Part shown: positions 1 to 12,638 of the stretch, piece after piece
How the letters are laid out: each line of letters starts with the position of its first letter
How positions within the stretch are numbered: position 1 is the first letter of the stretch
NCBI GenBank assembly: GCA_030280995.1
Contig: JASXTE010000007.1
Span: forward strand, 10,693,001-10,757,000
Origin: Hemileia vastatrix
Lineage: Eukaryota; Basidiomycota; Pucciniomycetes; Pucciniales; Zaghouaniaceae
Length of the DNA stretch: 64,000 nucleotides
Direction of reading: 5' to 3'
Program-made: the position numbers and the translations under genes
The notes under the pieces: model-generated
Databases searched by the model: none
What the model was told of the DNA's origin: nothing
Seen by the model: only the letters and a program-made list of their open reading frames with translations

Positions 1-837
1 GAGGATGCTGAGATCATAAAAAACCTTGAGTAAAGTTCAATTATTATTGCCCCTCTCAAGGAACCAGTCTTGATCAATGGAAACAACATTGAGGTTGTTT
101 TAGATTCTGGAGCTGGAGGAAGTGTATGATTTAAAAAAGCACTTGATTTAGTGGACCAAAATTATAAATCAAAACTTATTCCTAGCATTTCCAAGAATCA
201 GCAAGGTTATGGCTCTGTTTTGTCCCCCATTGGTAAATACAAAGCCAGAGTATTTTTCAAATATAACCATGTTTTGTAAGAGCTATTTTTGATTTTTTTG
301 TCATGAAAAATGATAAATTAAGTAGTTGTTTCATTGTGGGAAGTGAAATTTTAACCAAATATGGCATAAATTTAGATCCTTCAAATCAATGCTTCACAAT
401 GGAGATGAATAGGAAGAGAAAATTTCAAATTTCCTCCCCCAAGAAATTATTAACATTAGGATTGAACAAATGTCATTCTGTAGTTCAATATAAGGAACAT
501 CTACAAAAGAAATTCCTGCCCTTATGCCTGAAATTGAAAATGCTTCTTTGGAGAACAACTTTCTGGTGAGGAAAAAATCCATCATTAATATGATAAAATA
601 TTTTCCTATGGCCTTTGCTCAAGGGTCACATGAATTAGAATTGGTAATAGAAGAAATTAAGTTTTCATTATCTTGCCCATTAGATTAAATACAATCTAGT
701 TTAAAGAATGATCCTTATCCTGATTCTCCCACAAAGAGGAAAGATATTGAAGACAATATCTCTACCCTTTGAAAATGAATATTATTGAAAATGTTGTTGA
801 AACACCTAAATATTGTGTTATCTCACCTGTCCTAATT
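1..837 (+). pseudogene. Ty3/Gypsy element L, protease to start of RT (broken)
   Basis: Left half of an old Ty3/Gypsy polyprotein gene that starts upstream of the window. The aspartic protease active site reads DSGAGGS at 103-123 and is followed by an in-frame TGA at 127-129. A stretch around 300-470 matches the flap-to-C-terminal part of the protease seen in the sister copies at 48145-48585 and 62143-62846. The last residues before 838 (SPVLI) are where RT begins, and the sentence resumes at about 10303 (SYEKDK-like, then RLCGD) on the far side of element A. Several stops and frameshifts (near 250, 570, 690 and 770) make it non-functional. The family assignment is firm; the exact frames are not. 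Confidence 0.85.
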
Positions 838-2336
838 TGTCATCCTGTATATCCCCAGGACTGAGTAAAAAGTACTTATCAGTTATGTTAAACACATGAA
901 CTATACATGGGAATAATAATTAAGAGTACACAAATAGTATACATAAGTAAATTTATGATAATATACAAAATATGCCATCATAACACCTTATATACACGCA
1001 TATATCCACCTTTTATAAGTCTTAGGTACTTAATGTTAAGTTGGAATATTTTAGGGTAAGTTTAAGAACCTTAAGTATAAGGCTACATAATTTTTAAGTA
1101 CACTTAAAGCTGTTATTTTCACTATTTTATGCAAAAAACAAGAAATGTGCTTTATTTCACTTAAAAGTTGACTATATGCACCATAAATTTGAGAATATCA
1201 AACATGCACTTTGACAGATCAATTTTTCTCATTTAGGAATATTGATTTGGCTATTTAAATGCATAAAAATAACACTTTTGAAATTTGGTGTTTTTTATGC
1301 CAGAAATGGCTTCTGTGTACTGGCCACATACTGCCTGCTTTTTTCCGGTGTGAATAGCTTCATTTTAAGCAAAGTTAGATTTTTCACACTACAATTACCC
1401 CAAATTCTACACCCACTGTGGGGAAACACACTAAAATAGGCAACAGGCGCTTATTTAGTGTCCTAGCTTAACTAATAATGCATTGACCCTGTTTATATGC
1501 ACTAATTTCATTAATAACCTTACTCTTGGCATCTCATTTCATCACCATGCTTAAATTCACCTAAATTTAGTCAAGGATTTACCCGTGCAAGCGCCTGCCA
1601 AGGACTGCATGTAGTTACCCCACATCTCACGCTCTTTTTGGGTTTTGGGGTGGTTTCTCAGTCAATATTGGGTATTTTTGAATAAGAATTTCACGTAGTA
1701 TAATGTCAGGATTAGCCCCATTATTTCTAAAGTGAATCTTCCTTATTATTAAGCTATTATTAAACTTAAAAATCCCTCTTTAGGCTTTTATATTATTTTT
1801 TACTACGCATATATTCTCTTTATATCTTATTTCTTAATTTTGATGGATTTTCCTAATTAATACAGGATTTTGGCGGTTATTGCTCTTCTAATTATGTCAG
1901 GGATTACTGGGAATGTTAATGGGCATGTCTTTTAGTTTTTTAGAGGCTTCATTAACTGTTTATTGGGTGGTACATCAAGGGAATCATTGTGAAACTCATT
2001 GTGTATAAAAGGAGGAAGGTTTTTGGTTGTATTTCTTCATTCTTTATCATTTACAATTAACCAATATAACCAAATAAATTAAAATACATATCAATCAGTA
2101 CTTTTATAAGACTTTTGAATAGTATCTGAATTATAAAATCTATTTTTCTACCAACTACAAAGATTGTAAGCCATATATAAAATTAGTGAGAATTATATTA
2201 CTGAGACCTTTAATTTTGATTATATTTTACTACTTATTGGATTTATACTACAGTATACATATAGGACCATTAAAATCTTCTAGACAACTGACCATCCAAG
2301 CTAGTTCACATCTTTGTACTTGACCTCAGCCTGACA
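838..2336 (+). repeat. 5' LTR of element A
   Basis: Long terminal repeat of about 1,499 bp that starts TGTCATCC and ends near CTGACA. It matches 8798-10295 along its whole length and is clearly related to the LTR of element G at 24562. A TATAAAA box at 2004-2010 is the likely U3 promoter. The sequence just after it (ATTGGGGACC at 2337) occupies the primer-binding-site position and is nearly conserved in G (ATTGTGGACC). I could not assign the tRNA. Confidence 0.88.
2004..2010 (+). promoter_or_regulatory. TATA box in 5' LTR of A
   Basis: TATAAAA followed by a purine-rich GGAGGAAGG. The same block is present in the 3' LTR at 9965-9971 and in the LTR of G at 25729-25735, so it is a conserved LTR promoter element rather than a chance match in AT-rich DNA. 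Confidence 0.6.
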
Positions 2337-3009
2337 ATTGGGGACCTTTCGTCAAGAATTCTGTTGGTTATCTTCCAGTAAGTAAAAATTCAAAGAGAGG
2401 CTACAAGTAAATAAAATCCCTATAGAAATATTTGGATAATTACAACAGGTTGGGGTCACTTATATAGTGATTTCAGAAAAAAAAGCCCTGTTATATAATA
2501 AAATTGTGATATTGAATCAAAAATTTTACCACTAATTTAACATATAATTTTTATTAGTGGGTCTGTCAATAGACCAATTAAATTTGTCATCTTTTCAGAT
2601 AAAATTTTTTACCACTATTTTAACATAAAAATTGTTCTTAGTGGGAGTCTGTCAATAGACGAATTAAATTTGTGATCTTTGCAGATAATAACCAATTAAA
2701 CTGATTAATTGTTTTCTTTTAACAGGACTCTTAATCCCCTTTTATTGGTTTGTAAAATTCACTTAATTTTTAGAAAGAATCTTACTGACAAATTTTCTTT
2801 TTTAAATATAAAATCACGGCTACATATTGTAGACCAGTTAAATCAAGTGACCACATCAAAGCATATTTGACTTTTGGCACTTAGAAATTCACTTCATACG
2901 TATAAGTAAAAGATATAATTGTCTTCAGGTATTGATAAATACTGATAAAACTCCTTTTGAAGTTTTCATATCTAAACTTTCAAATCTTTAAAATAAACTC
3001 CACATAAAA
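2337..3009 (+). other. Untranslated leader of element A
   Basis: About 670 bp between the 5' LTR and the first gag codon. It carries two near-identical short blocks (around 2540-2570 and 2615-2660, each containing GTCTGTCAATAGAC, itself an imperfect hairpin). The same block occurs once in the leader of G near 26280. This position is typical for primer binding and RNA packaging signals; the function is inferred only. Confidence 0.5.
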
Positions 3010-4130
3010 ATGTGTGACAACAATCACATTGTAAGTAATAAGGCAAAACCTTATAACTTAAGACCTAGAGCTGAAAGACCTGTTACAGGAAATTCAAATG
3101 GAGGGCCAGGACTCTCCCATAATAAACAACTCTCCACCAATGTCTCTGGAGGAAAGGGAAAGGCTTTTAAAGCAAGTTTCAATAAAGAAAGTAAAAAATA
3201 CATTACAAGAACAAATTCACTCCCTATCCACCCTACTGAACACCTTGACAATAAGAGTCAACAATATAGTGGACCAGATCAACAATCTGGAGAAAAGAGA
3301 AGCTCAAGGTTTCATCGAAGTCAACCAAGCTCTAGTGGACATAAAGGCTCAACCACCATCAGTGGCACCCACCAATTCCATAGCAACACCTCCAGCCCAA
3401 GAGGAGGATCAAAAAATTACTGTAAGCAAATGGAAATGGGATTGGTACACCTAAAATTACAACAATCCTCAACAGCAGTGCTTCAGCAGTCACCCTTACA
3501 GGGGAAAGGCAAGGAGAGGCAGGGGAAATAGGATAAGACCTTGGTAAGTCATCCAACTCCTCATAGTCAATTGTATCAACATAAAAAAGAAGTACTTATA
3601 GGTAATGAGATTGATAAGGAAATATTGGATATAATTTATAAAGATTTAACGGATTATTCATTTGAAAAAAACATGTTAAACTTGTCTTTAAATGAGGACA
3701 ATGTAAATAGTTTTATTGATCACCAGGATAATGCTATTAATATAAAAATGGAATCAAATGATGAGTCTTCTGAGTTGGAAACAGAAAAAATGGAATATTT
3801 TTTGAAAGAGAATCCAATGGAATCAAAAATAATAAGTAAATTATTATTGAGAATTGAAAAATTAGAAGATTTCTTAAAGGAGTCAAACAATAATACAGAA
3901 AATGTATTATTACAGCTAAAACAATCATTGAGTACCACAGCCAATAGATTAAAAATTATTCAAAATTCAAATGATGAATTAATCAATGAGAATAAAAGAT
4001 TTAATTCTGAGATTAGAAATTTAAAAAATAAATTAGAACATATTCAGAATGTTATGGCTACCATTGAGGGACATGTTAAATTATCTTTTTCAAATATAAA
4101 TGATACTCTGATCATGTACCTGTAATTAAG
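3010..4130 (+). pseudogene. Gag N-terminal coiled-coil region of element A
   Basis: Starts at ATG 3010; the opening residues (M-C/S-D-N .. SNK-x-KPYNLR) are conserved in element G at 26643, which supports the start. The frame then slips: 3098-3454 in another frame gives a Glu/Lys/Leu-rich heptad-like protein, and 3541-4125 continues as a long charged helix rich in Asn, Glu, Lys and Leu. This corresponds to the separate 255-residue coiled-coil ORF of element C (49833-50600). It is probably the N-terminal assembly part of Gag. At least two frameshifts break it. Assignment as gag rests on position and on the sister copies, not on a known domain. Confidence 0.65.
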
Positions 4131-4354
4131 GATACGTTAAAAAGAGTAGAAATAGAAGTAGCAAACATATTGAAAAATAGTGAAAAAATAAGAGATAACA
4201 CTTCTTATGTGGCAAGAGTACCTGTTTTCATAAAACACGCAAATGAAACACCAATGATGGATCATTAACATAGTGTCATGGGCTCTGAGAACATTAAATC
4301 AGTAAAAGATGAAATAAATGATCATCTTTCCAAAGTAAGTTAATTACTGAATAT

Positions 4355-5876
4355 TCCTCAGGTTAGGGAAGCAAGAACTAACCAAAAGAACTGGCCTAAG
4401 TTAGATCATTACCCTTCTTTTGATGGGGATTCAAAATCTGATTGGAAGCAATTCATACAAAGAATTGATAACTTAATATTTTCATACAAATTACCTGATG
4501 AAGAAATTACTTCAAAGTTAATATCTTTATTTACAGATGTGGCCTTATTATGTTTTGAATCTGTATTGAGTGAGGGAATTAATTACTCCTGGAATGAATG
4601 GAAGGCACTAATTGAAAGGCAATTCGGTGGCCCAAAATTTAGAATCACTCAACAAAGATTGTACGGAAAATCCAGATATAATCCAAATTTTGGAGATAAA
4701 CCCATGGTATTTTTAATGAATTTAATAAAAATCATGAAAGCCATGGATCCAAAAATGGATTATGATCAGTGGAAAGAAAAGATAATATACAAGTTGCCTA
4801 TATCAGTTAGAGACATTATTGTAGCTAGAACTGAAACCATAAGAGATACCTCTGGATTCATTAATATATGCAATGAGATATTATTAAACCACAAGTATGA
4901 AACCAAGTATAACAATTACAAACAAAGTGTTGACATGGTAAAACCTACTACAAGTAAATTGCCAGTGGAGAAGAAAAAACCTTCAGCTCCCCTTGTCCCT
5001 AAAAGACAAGAGAATAACACTTGTTATAAATGTAATGAGCCTTGGTTTAAGGGTCACAAATGTAAGAAAAAAATAAATTTTATTGAAACCTCACAAAATT
5101 CTGAACCAAGTAATCATGAAGATGAGAATGTGGAATCCAGTGAGGATTGCAAAAGTAACATATCTTACAGTGATGATGAAAATGAGATATTTGTATTAGA
5201 ACAGGATATAATGTTCCTGAATGATGCTATACCTCATACAGACACATCTTTAACTTCCATTGAGGAAGCTGAAATAATTAAATATGTAACTCATGATACT
5301 TACAAAATAACACCTATCAGAGCACCTGTTATTATATGTGGAAAAGAAATGAATGCCATTCTTGACACTGGGGCTGCAGGTAGTGTAGTTTCAATTAAGT
5401 CATTAATGAAACTTGATAGTAAGTACCAGGACAAACTAGAACCTGTTCAAACAAAGAACTTGAGAGGTTTTGGTTCAGTATTCAATCCAATTGGCAAATA
5501 CAAAACTGCTGTTTTCTTTAAATATAATAATGGATATGTTAGAGCAGTGTGTGAATTTGTAGTTATGGATGATAAAAATTGTAGTGATTGGTTTATTATT
5601 GGCAATGATTTATTGACAAAATTTGGCATTAAACTAGATACTGCAAACAGTTGCTTCACTATAGGCGTGAATGGTAAGAGAAAATTTAAAATATGTTCTG
5701 AAAACTCAGTGTATGCCATTTCTCCTAGAGAAGAGCAACTTCAAGGTGGAAGAACCACCACTGAAATGGTTGAATTGGAAAATGAAATCCAAAAGGCCTC
5801 TTTCAGTCCTCAACTCTCAAAAATTGAAGAAGAAAATATTTTGAGATTGATTAAATCATATCCTAGAAAAAGATAA
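4355..5876 (+). pseudogene. Gag capsid, zinc knuckle and protease of element A
   Basis: One long open frame beginning near 4355 with the NWPKLD.YPSFDGDS.SDW motif typical of Retrotrans_gag proteins. It runs through a capsid-like domain, then a CCHC-type knuckle CYKCNEPWFKGHKC (about 5020-5065; C-x2-C-x7-H-x-C spacing, as in many Gypsy elements), an acidic linker, and the aspartic protease with LDTGAAGS at about 5362-5385. It ends at a stop at 5876, where roughly 240 bp seen in G (29515-29755) are missing. The gap takes out the region between protease and RT and the RT N-terminus, so the polyprotein could not be complete. Confidence 0.82.
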
Positions 5877-7277
5877 GGCAAGATTATGCGGTGATTATAG
5901 AGCTCTGAATACATACACTGTAGAGGATATTTACCCTCTACCAAGGATAGCTTCTATCCATGCTACCTTACAAGGAGAAGAATACATTTCCTGTCTGGAT
6001 GAAAACAAGGGTTACCACCAGATTCCTGTGGAAAAGAATTCTCAAAATTACTTATTAATAGCCACACATATGGGTATATTTAAGTATGTGAGAATGCCAT
6101 TTGGCCCAAAAAATGCGCCTTCAGTCTTCCAAAAATTAATGGATATTTGTTTCCATCAGGAAATGGTTGAAGGATGGCTTTTGGTCTATATTGATGACAT
6201 CATAGTGTTTTCAAAAACATATGATGAACATTTAAATCACCTGGAAAGAGTCTTTCAAAAGATGGATGAAATAAAAATGACAATTGCATTAAAGAAATGT
6301 AAGTTTGGATTTCAATCCTTGAAAGTACTTGGAAATGTTGTATCTGGATTACAAATTTGTGTTGACCAGATTAAGGTGGCAGCCATAAAAAACATTTGTA
6401 TACCTAAAAATGTAAATGAGGTTCAAAGTTTTTTGGGTATGTGTGGATATTACAGACAGTACATTAATAATTACCAATCCACTGCAGCTCCCTTGACAAC
6501 ATTAATCAGGAAAAATGAAGCTTTCATTTGGAATAATAAAAGACAACACGCCTTTAATAAATTAAAGGAATGTTTAATTTCAGCTCCAATATTGGGACTT
6601 CCAGATTCACCCTACCTTTTATCTTGTAAACTGATGCAAGCTTCATAGGGTTAGGTGCTGCTTTACAGCAGAAACAGATAATAAATGGAAAATCATCTGA
6701 AGTAGTCATCTGTTATATATCCAGAACCTTAAGAAAAACAGAATTAAGGTATGGTTCCACACAGCTACAATGTATAGCCATGGTGTGGGCTTTGGAGAAG
6801 CTTCATTACTATCTGGAAGACCAGAAGTTTGAACTTATAACAGATTGCAGTGCAGTAAAATCATTACTAAACATGAAAACCCCTAATAGACACATGTTTA
6901 AATGGCAACTAGCTGTACAAGAGTACAGAAGAAGAATGACAATCACTCAAAGAGCAGGAAAATTGCATTCTAATGTGGATTTATTATCCAAAAGTCCTTT
7001 GCCAAATGATGCTGACAATCCAGCTTATGTACCTGAAAATGAATTTATACATATATTTGGGATTTATATAGTGGATTTAGAGGAAGAGTTTATGCAAACT
7101 ATATTGGAAAATTATTCTTCTGATAAAGATTTGACTAAACTATCTACCATTCTAAATGATCCAAATAATTCCTCCATGAGTGCATTAATTAAAACCTTGC
7201 CTCTAAAGTATAGAAATGTGTTTGAAAAAGTTAAACTGTCAATTGAAGATGGATATATATATTACAGAAAAAGTTAA
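5877..7277 (+). pseudogene. Reverse transcriptase and RNase H of element A
   Basis: RT resumes at KDKARLCGDYRALNT-like residues (about 5870-5915) and has the palm motif YIDD at 6187-6198, then GHVVSG-like and LGMCGYYRQY motifs in the thumb and connection. A frameshift near 6645 separates it from the RNase H part (DASF.GLGA near 6640, then the 6780-7277 frame with ALEKLHYYLED, TDCSAVKSLL and the HRAG/SNVDLLS end). The enzyme order and motifs are those of Ty3/Gypsy. The catalytic Asp pair is intact but the frame is broken twice. Confidence 0.82.
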
Positions 7278-8200
7278 GTAATGTAATAGTGATCCCACCT
7301 TCTATGAAAGAGTTAATGTTAATTACTTGTCATTATGACATCTTAGCTGGTCATTTTGACTTTAACAAAACATTAACTAGAGTTGAAAACACAGCCTGGT
7401 GGATAAACATGAAAGAAGATGTACAAAAATACATTGAAACATTTGACTCTTGTCAGAAATCTAAAAGATTAACTGGGAAGAGAGCTGGGTTGTTACAAAA
7501 AATAGAGTAGCCAAAATCTCCATGGGAAATAATAAACATGGACTTTGTAACTGGATTGCCATTAGCAGGAAAAGAAAGTTTCAATTCTTGCTGGGTAATA
7601 GTAGATAGATTAACAAAAATGTGTAAATTTATCTCTACCCATAAAGAGATATCTGCTAAAGACTTGGCAATACTATGGTGGACTCAGATGATGAATACTT
7701 CTGGGTTCCATAAAGCCATAATCTCTGACAGAGACCCTAAATTCACTTCAAAGTTCTGGACATCTTTGATTGAAGTATCATGTTGTCAATTGAAATTGTC
7801 TACAGCACACCATCCACAAACTGATGGGCTGGCTGAGAGAATGATACAAACTCTAGATGACATGATCAGAAGATATTTTGCCTTTGGATTAGAATAAAAA
7901 GACAATGGGAAATTCACACATGACTGTGTGACATTAATTCCTTGACTTGAATTTACTTATAACAGCACAACTCATTCTGTAACAGAGAAGAAACCATTTG
8001 AACTCTGGCTGGGATTCGTACCAAATACCCCAGTAAATCATTTAAATAAACTACCAAGGTTAGATATACACCCTGGTACTAAATCCTTTATTCATATGCA
8101 ACAAATGTGTAGAAAGAATGTAGAAGAATGCATCCAAAAAGAAGTTGAATATGAAAAGTAAAGGTGAGATAAATCTTATAAAGAATTTGAACTCAAAAAG
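7278..8200 (+). pseudogene. Integrase of element A
   Basis: Integrase pieces in several frames. The N-terminal HHCC-like zinc domain (CHYDILAGHFD .. CDSCQKS pattern) lies at about 7310-7470. The catalytic core at 7538-7897 shows the DFVTGLP and ISDRDPKF blocks and the TAHHPQTDGLAERMIQTL block that carries the catalytic Glu. Stops at 7508, 7895 and near 7944 interrupt it, and a degraded C-terminal part continues to about 8200 (AYNSTTHSVTEKKPFELWLG-like). Confidence 0.8.
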
Positions 8201-8620
8201 GGAGATGAAGTCCTTATATCAACACTACATTTTAACTTACAAGTTAATGTTAAATTAAAGGATCCCATTGTAGGACTTTTGTAGTAAGTAAAATGGCTGG
8301 TAATAATGCAGTGGAAGTCATATTATTTGCGCCATATGATAGTAAACATCCAGTTTTTTCTATCTCTTTATTGAAACCTTACCATGCAAATGATCCTGAC
8401 TTATTTCCAAAAAGAAGGGCAAGGCCTAAAAAGCAACTTGAAGAAATTGTGGAAAAAGAAGAGATTGAAAAATACTCAAGAAAAGAATCCTTACTAAAGA
8501 AAAAGGAACTGAGTATTTATTAAGATTTAAAGGGAAATCAAATGAATTTGATAAATGGATACCTGAAAAAGAAATTTCTAATTTATCCACCCTTCTTAAA
8601 AAGTTTAAACAGAAATAAAT
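8201..8620 (+). pseudogene. C-terminal Gypsy tail with AT-hook-like motif, element A
   Basis: Region homologous to 12639-13064 of L. It carries a PVFSISLLKPYH block (integrase C-terminal/GPY-like), then PKRRARPKK (an AT-hook-like basic motif) and a divergent chromodomain-like end. Frame breaks occur at about 8285 and 8520. The sister copies of L, C and J show the same order, which is the main support for the call. Confidence 0.6.
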
Positions 8621-8797
8621 TTCTGTTCAACCAGCTGAGGGGTTAAAATACAAGTACTCATAATATTTTATTATGTTTTATTACTTTAAAGTATAATATT
8701 TAATGCTACATAATTAATCTGAATACCTGAAATTAAACAAATAAATAAATAAAAATGTATAACTTATCATTTTTTATTTTTTTTTTGGGTGGGCAAG

Positions 8798-10295
8798 TGT
8801 CAGCCTGTATATCCCCAGGACTGAGTAAAAAGTACTTATCAGTTATGTAAAACACATGAACTATACATGGGAATAATAATTAAGAGTACACAAATAGTAT
8901 ACATAAGTAAATTTATGATAATATACAAAATATGCCATCATAACACCTTATATACACGCATATATCCACCTTTTATAAGTCTTAGCTACTTAATATTAAG
9001 TTGTAATATGTTAGGGTAAGTTTAAGAACCTTAAGTATAAGGCTACATAACTTTTAAGTACACTTAAAGCTGTTATTTTCACTATTTTATGCAAAAAACA
9101 AGAAATGTGCTTTATTTCACTTAAAAGTTGACTATATGCGCCGTAAAATTGAGAATATAAAAAATGTGCTTTGACAGATCAATTTGTCTCATTTAGGAAT
9201 ATTGATTTGGCTATTTAAATGCATAAAAATAACACTTTTGAAATTTGGTGTTTTTTATGCCAGAAATGGCTTCTGTGTACTGGCCACATACTGCCTGCTT
9301 TTTTCCGGTGTGAATAGCTTCATTTTTAGCAAAGTTAGCTTTTTCACACTATAATTACCCCACATTCTACGCCCACTGTGGGGAAACACACTAAAATAGG
9401 CAACAGGCGCTTATTTAGTGTCCTAGCTTAATTAATAATGCATTGACCTTGTTTATATGCACTAATTTCATTAATAACCTTACTCTTGGCATCACATTTC
9501 ATTACCATGCTTAAATTCGCCTAAATTTAGTCAAGGATTTACCCGTGCAAGCGCCTGCCAAGGACTGCATGTAGTTACCCCACATCTCATGCTCTTTTTT
9601 GGGTTTTGGGGTGGTTTCTCAGTCAATATTGGGTATTTTTGAATAAGAATTTCACGTAGTATAATTTCAGGATTAGCCCCATTATTTCTAAAGTGAATCT
9701 TCCTTATTATTAAGCTATTATTAACCTTAAAAATCCCTCTTTAAGCTTTTATATTATTTTTTACTACGCATATATTCTCTTTTTATCTTATTTCTTAATT
9801 TTGATGGATTTTCCTTATTAATACAGGATTTTGGCGGTTATTGCTCTTCTAATTATGTCAAGGATTACTGGGAATGTTAATGGGCATGTCTTTTAGTTGT
9901 TTAGAGGCGTCATTAACTGTGTATTGGGTGGTACATCAAGGGAATCATTGGGAAACTCATTGTGTATAAAAGGAGGAAGGTTTTTGGTTGTATTTCTTCA
10001 TTCTTTATCATTTACAATTAACCAATATAACCAAATAAATTACAATACATATCAATCAGTATTTTATAAGACTTTTGAATAGTATATGAATTATAAAATC
10101 TATTTTTCTACCAACTACAAAGATTGTAAGCCATATATAAAATTAGTGAGAATTATATTACTGAGACCTTTAATTTTGATTATATTTTACTACTTATTGG
10201 ATTTATACTACAGTATACATATAGTACCATTAAAATCTTCTAGACAACTGACCATCCAAGCTAGTTCACGTCTTTGTACTTGACCTCAGCCAGAA
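8798..10295 (+). repeat. 3' LTR of element A
   Basis: Second LTR, starting TGTCAGCC directly after a purine tract (GGGTGGGCAAG at 8787-8797, a likely polypurine tract). It matches the 5' LTR to about 97% by hand count. Its end (CTCAGCCAGA) runs straight into L coding sequence at about 10296. Confidence 0.88.
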
Positions 10296-11582
10296 ATTTT
10301 TTCTTACGTGAAAGATAAAGCCAGGTTATGTGGTGACTTAGAGCATTTAATACTTATACTGTTTATGATATCTATCCTTTACCTAGAATTAGCTCTATAC
10401 ATGCTACCCTACAAGGAGGTAAATATATCAGCTGTTTGAATGGTAACAAGGGATATCACCTGGTACCTGTTGAGAAGAATTCTCAGAATTTTCTCATGAT
10501 TGCTTTTGGTATGGGCATCTATAAATATGTTAGGATGCCATTTGGCCCTAAAAATTCCCCTTCAGTTTTTCAAGAAGTTATGGATAACACATTTTATCAG
10601 GAAATAATTGAAGGATGGCTGATGGTTTATATTGATGATATAATCATATTTTCTAAAACATTTGAGGACCATATTAAACACCTGGGTAAGGTATTCCATA
10701 AAATGGATGAGATAAATATGACACTTGCTTTGAAGAAACACAAATTTGGTTTCCATTCCTTAAAATTACTTGGTCATGTTGTTTCAGGTTTACAAATATG
10801 TGTTGACCAAAACAAAGTGGAAGCCATACAAGAGGTGAAGGCTCCTTCCACAGTTAGAGAGCTCCAGAGTTTTTTGGGTATGTGTGGAAACTTTAGACAG
10901 TATATTAAAAATTACCAAGTCATAGCATTACCCCTTACCCAATTGACTAGGAAATATGTTTTTTGTCTGGAATAGTGAACGAAAAAGAGCTTTTGACACT
11001 ATGAAAAATTGTTTGATGTCAGCACCGATTCTTGCTTTACCTGACTTTAATCAACCATTTGTTTTATACACTGATGCTAGTTTTATTGGTCTCGGTGCTG
11101 CCCTCCATCATAAAAAAGTGATGAATGATAAAGTATCAGAAGTAGTAATTTGTCATATTTCAAGAACCTTGAGAAATAGTGAATTGAAATATGGTGCCAC
11201 TCAACTAGAGTGTTTAGAAGTAGTATGGGCTCTAGAGAAGCTACATTATAACCTGGATGACCACAAATTTGAACTTGTCACTTACTGCAGTGCAGTTAAA
11301 TCCCTCTTAAATTTTAAAATGCCTAACAGACATATGTTCAGATGGCAGCTAGCTGTTCAAGAATACAGAGGGAGAATGAAAATAATTTATAGGGCTGGTA
11401 TTGTTCACTCAAATGTAGATATGTTATCAAGGTTACCTTTTCCAAATGATGACTCAAATCCTGCATTATTTCCTGAAGATGAGATAGTTCATATTGATGG
11501 AGTATATGTGGTTGATATGGAGGAAGAGCTATTACAGCTGATTCTGGATTCATATGATAAGGACACTGACTTAAAAAAGTAA
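10296..11582 (+). pseudogene. RT and RNase H of element L (continuation)
   Basis: Continuation of the gene cut at 837. RT starts with KDKARLCGD (about 10310), has NGNKGYHLVPVEKNSQNF (about 10436), MPFGPKNSPSVFQ, and YIDD at 10628-10639. The thumb is followed by a frame change at about 10960 and an RNase H domain to 11582 (TDASFIGLGAALH, ECLEVVWALEKLHY, AVKSLLNFK, HSNVDMLSR). One frameshift lies near 10340 and another near 10965. The frame ends at an in-frame TAA at 11580. The same gene order is seen at 46439-48109 and 60665-61903. Confidence 0.85.
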
Positions 11583-12638
11583 TGTACCATATTAAATGAT
11601 CCAAAGAATGCTTCAATACAAACATTATTTAAAACCTTTCCACCAAAGTACCAGAAGAATTTGAAAAAGGTAAATTTTAATTGATGAAGCATATCTATAT
11701 TATAGAAGAAAGTTGAGTAATGTCATTGTTATTCCTCTTTCTATGAAGGAGATCATCTTGCAAATTTGTCATGATGACATATTGGCTGGACATTTTAATC
11801 ATGAAAAAACAATGATCAGAATAAAAAACACTGCTTGGTGGGTGAATATGTCTGAAGACACCAAATTATATGTAGAATCCTGTGATTCTTGATGAAAATT
11901 AAAAATATTGACTGGGAAAAGAGCTGGATTAATGCAACATATTGAACCTCCTGATGCACCATGGCAGATAATATATATGTTGTTTGTAACAGGAATGCCC
12001 ATTTCTGGGAAAGACAGTTATAACTCTTGTTGGGTTATTGCGGACAGATTCACAAGAATGTTTAAACTTATCCCTACTCACAAGGATGATTCCACTACAG
12101 AATTAACTTTTTTGTGGTAGTCTCATATGTTTAATACTTCTGGATTTCCTAAAGCCATAATCTCTGATAGAGACCTAAATTTACTTCTGAATTCTGGATT
12201 TCTCTGACAGATGTTTGTGGCTGTGATCTGAAACTTTCTACTGCCCATCACCCCCAAACTAATAGATTGGCTGAAAGAATAATTCAGACTTTAGAGGACA
12301 TGATAAGAAGGTATTGTGCCTTTGGCCTTGAGTACAAAGACAATGACAGATTTTCTCATGATTGGGTTACCTTACTTCCTGTTTTGGAATTTGCTTATAA
12401 TAGCACTGTTCATTGTGTTACTCAGAAAAAGCCTTTTGAGCTCTGGCTTGGATATGTTCCAAATACCCCTGCCCACATTCTCAGTAATAAAATACCTAAG
12501 TTGGATTTTCATCCTGTTGTAAAATCTTTTCTTCAAATGCAACAACTTTGCAGATGTCATGCTCAAAAATGTATTGAAAAATCCTTTGAATGTGAGAAGA
12601 AGAGATGGGACAAATCCCATAAAGAATACACTTTTTAA
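11583..12638 (+). pseudogene. Integrase of element L
   Basis: Zinc-binding N-terminus with HDDILAGHF at about 11770-11800 and a damaged C-x2-C (a TGA near 11890 replaces the second part). The core is at 11908-12638 with TGMPISGKDSYNSCWVI, a one-base loss in the ISDRD-PKF block near 12175, a WL-AERIIQTLEDMIRRY block around 12270, and AYNSTVHCVTQKKPFELWLGY. It has at least four lesions, so it is inactive. It is closely matched by the integrase of J (59850-60668). Confidence 0.82.

Larger units (their letters stand above)
838..10295 (+). mobile_element. Ty3/Gypsy LTR retrotransposon A, full length, decayed
   Basis: Complete plus-strand element of about 9.46 kb with two 1.5-kb LTRs beginning TGTCA/GCC and an internal region in the order coiled-coil gag, gag CA/zinc knuckle, protease, RT, RNase H, integrase, C-terminal chromodomain-like tail. 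It sits inside element L: the L reading frame stops at 837 and resumes at about 10300. The target duplication is a short A/T string (about AATT) whose limits are blurred by T runs. The two LTRs differ at roughly 45 sites by hand count (about 97% identical). The coding part has frameshifts, stops and a deletion at the RT N-terminus, so this copy cannot be autonomous. Confidence 0.9.
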
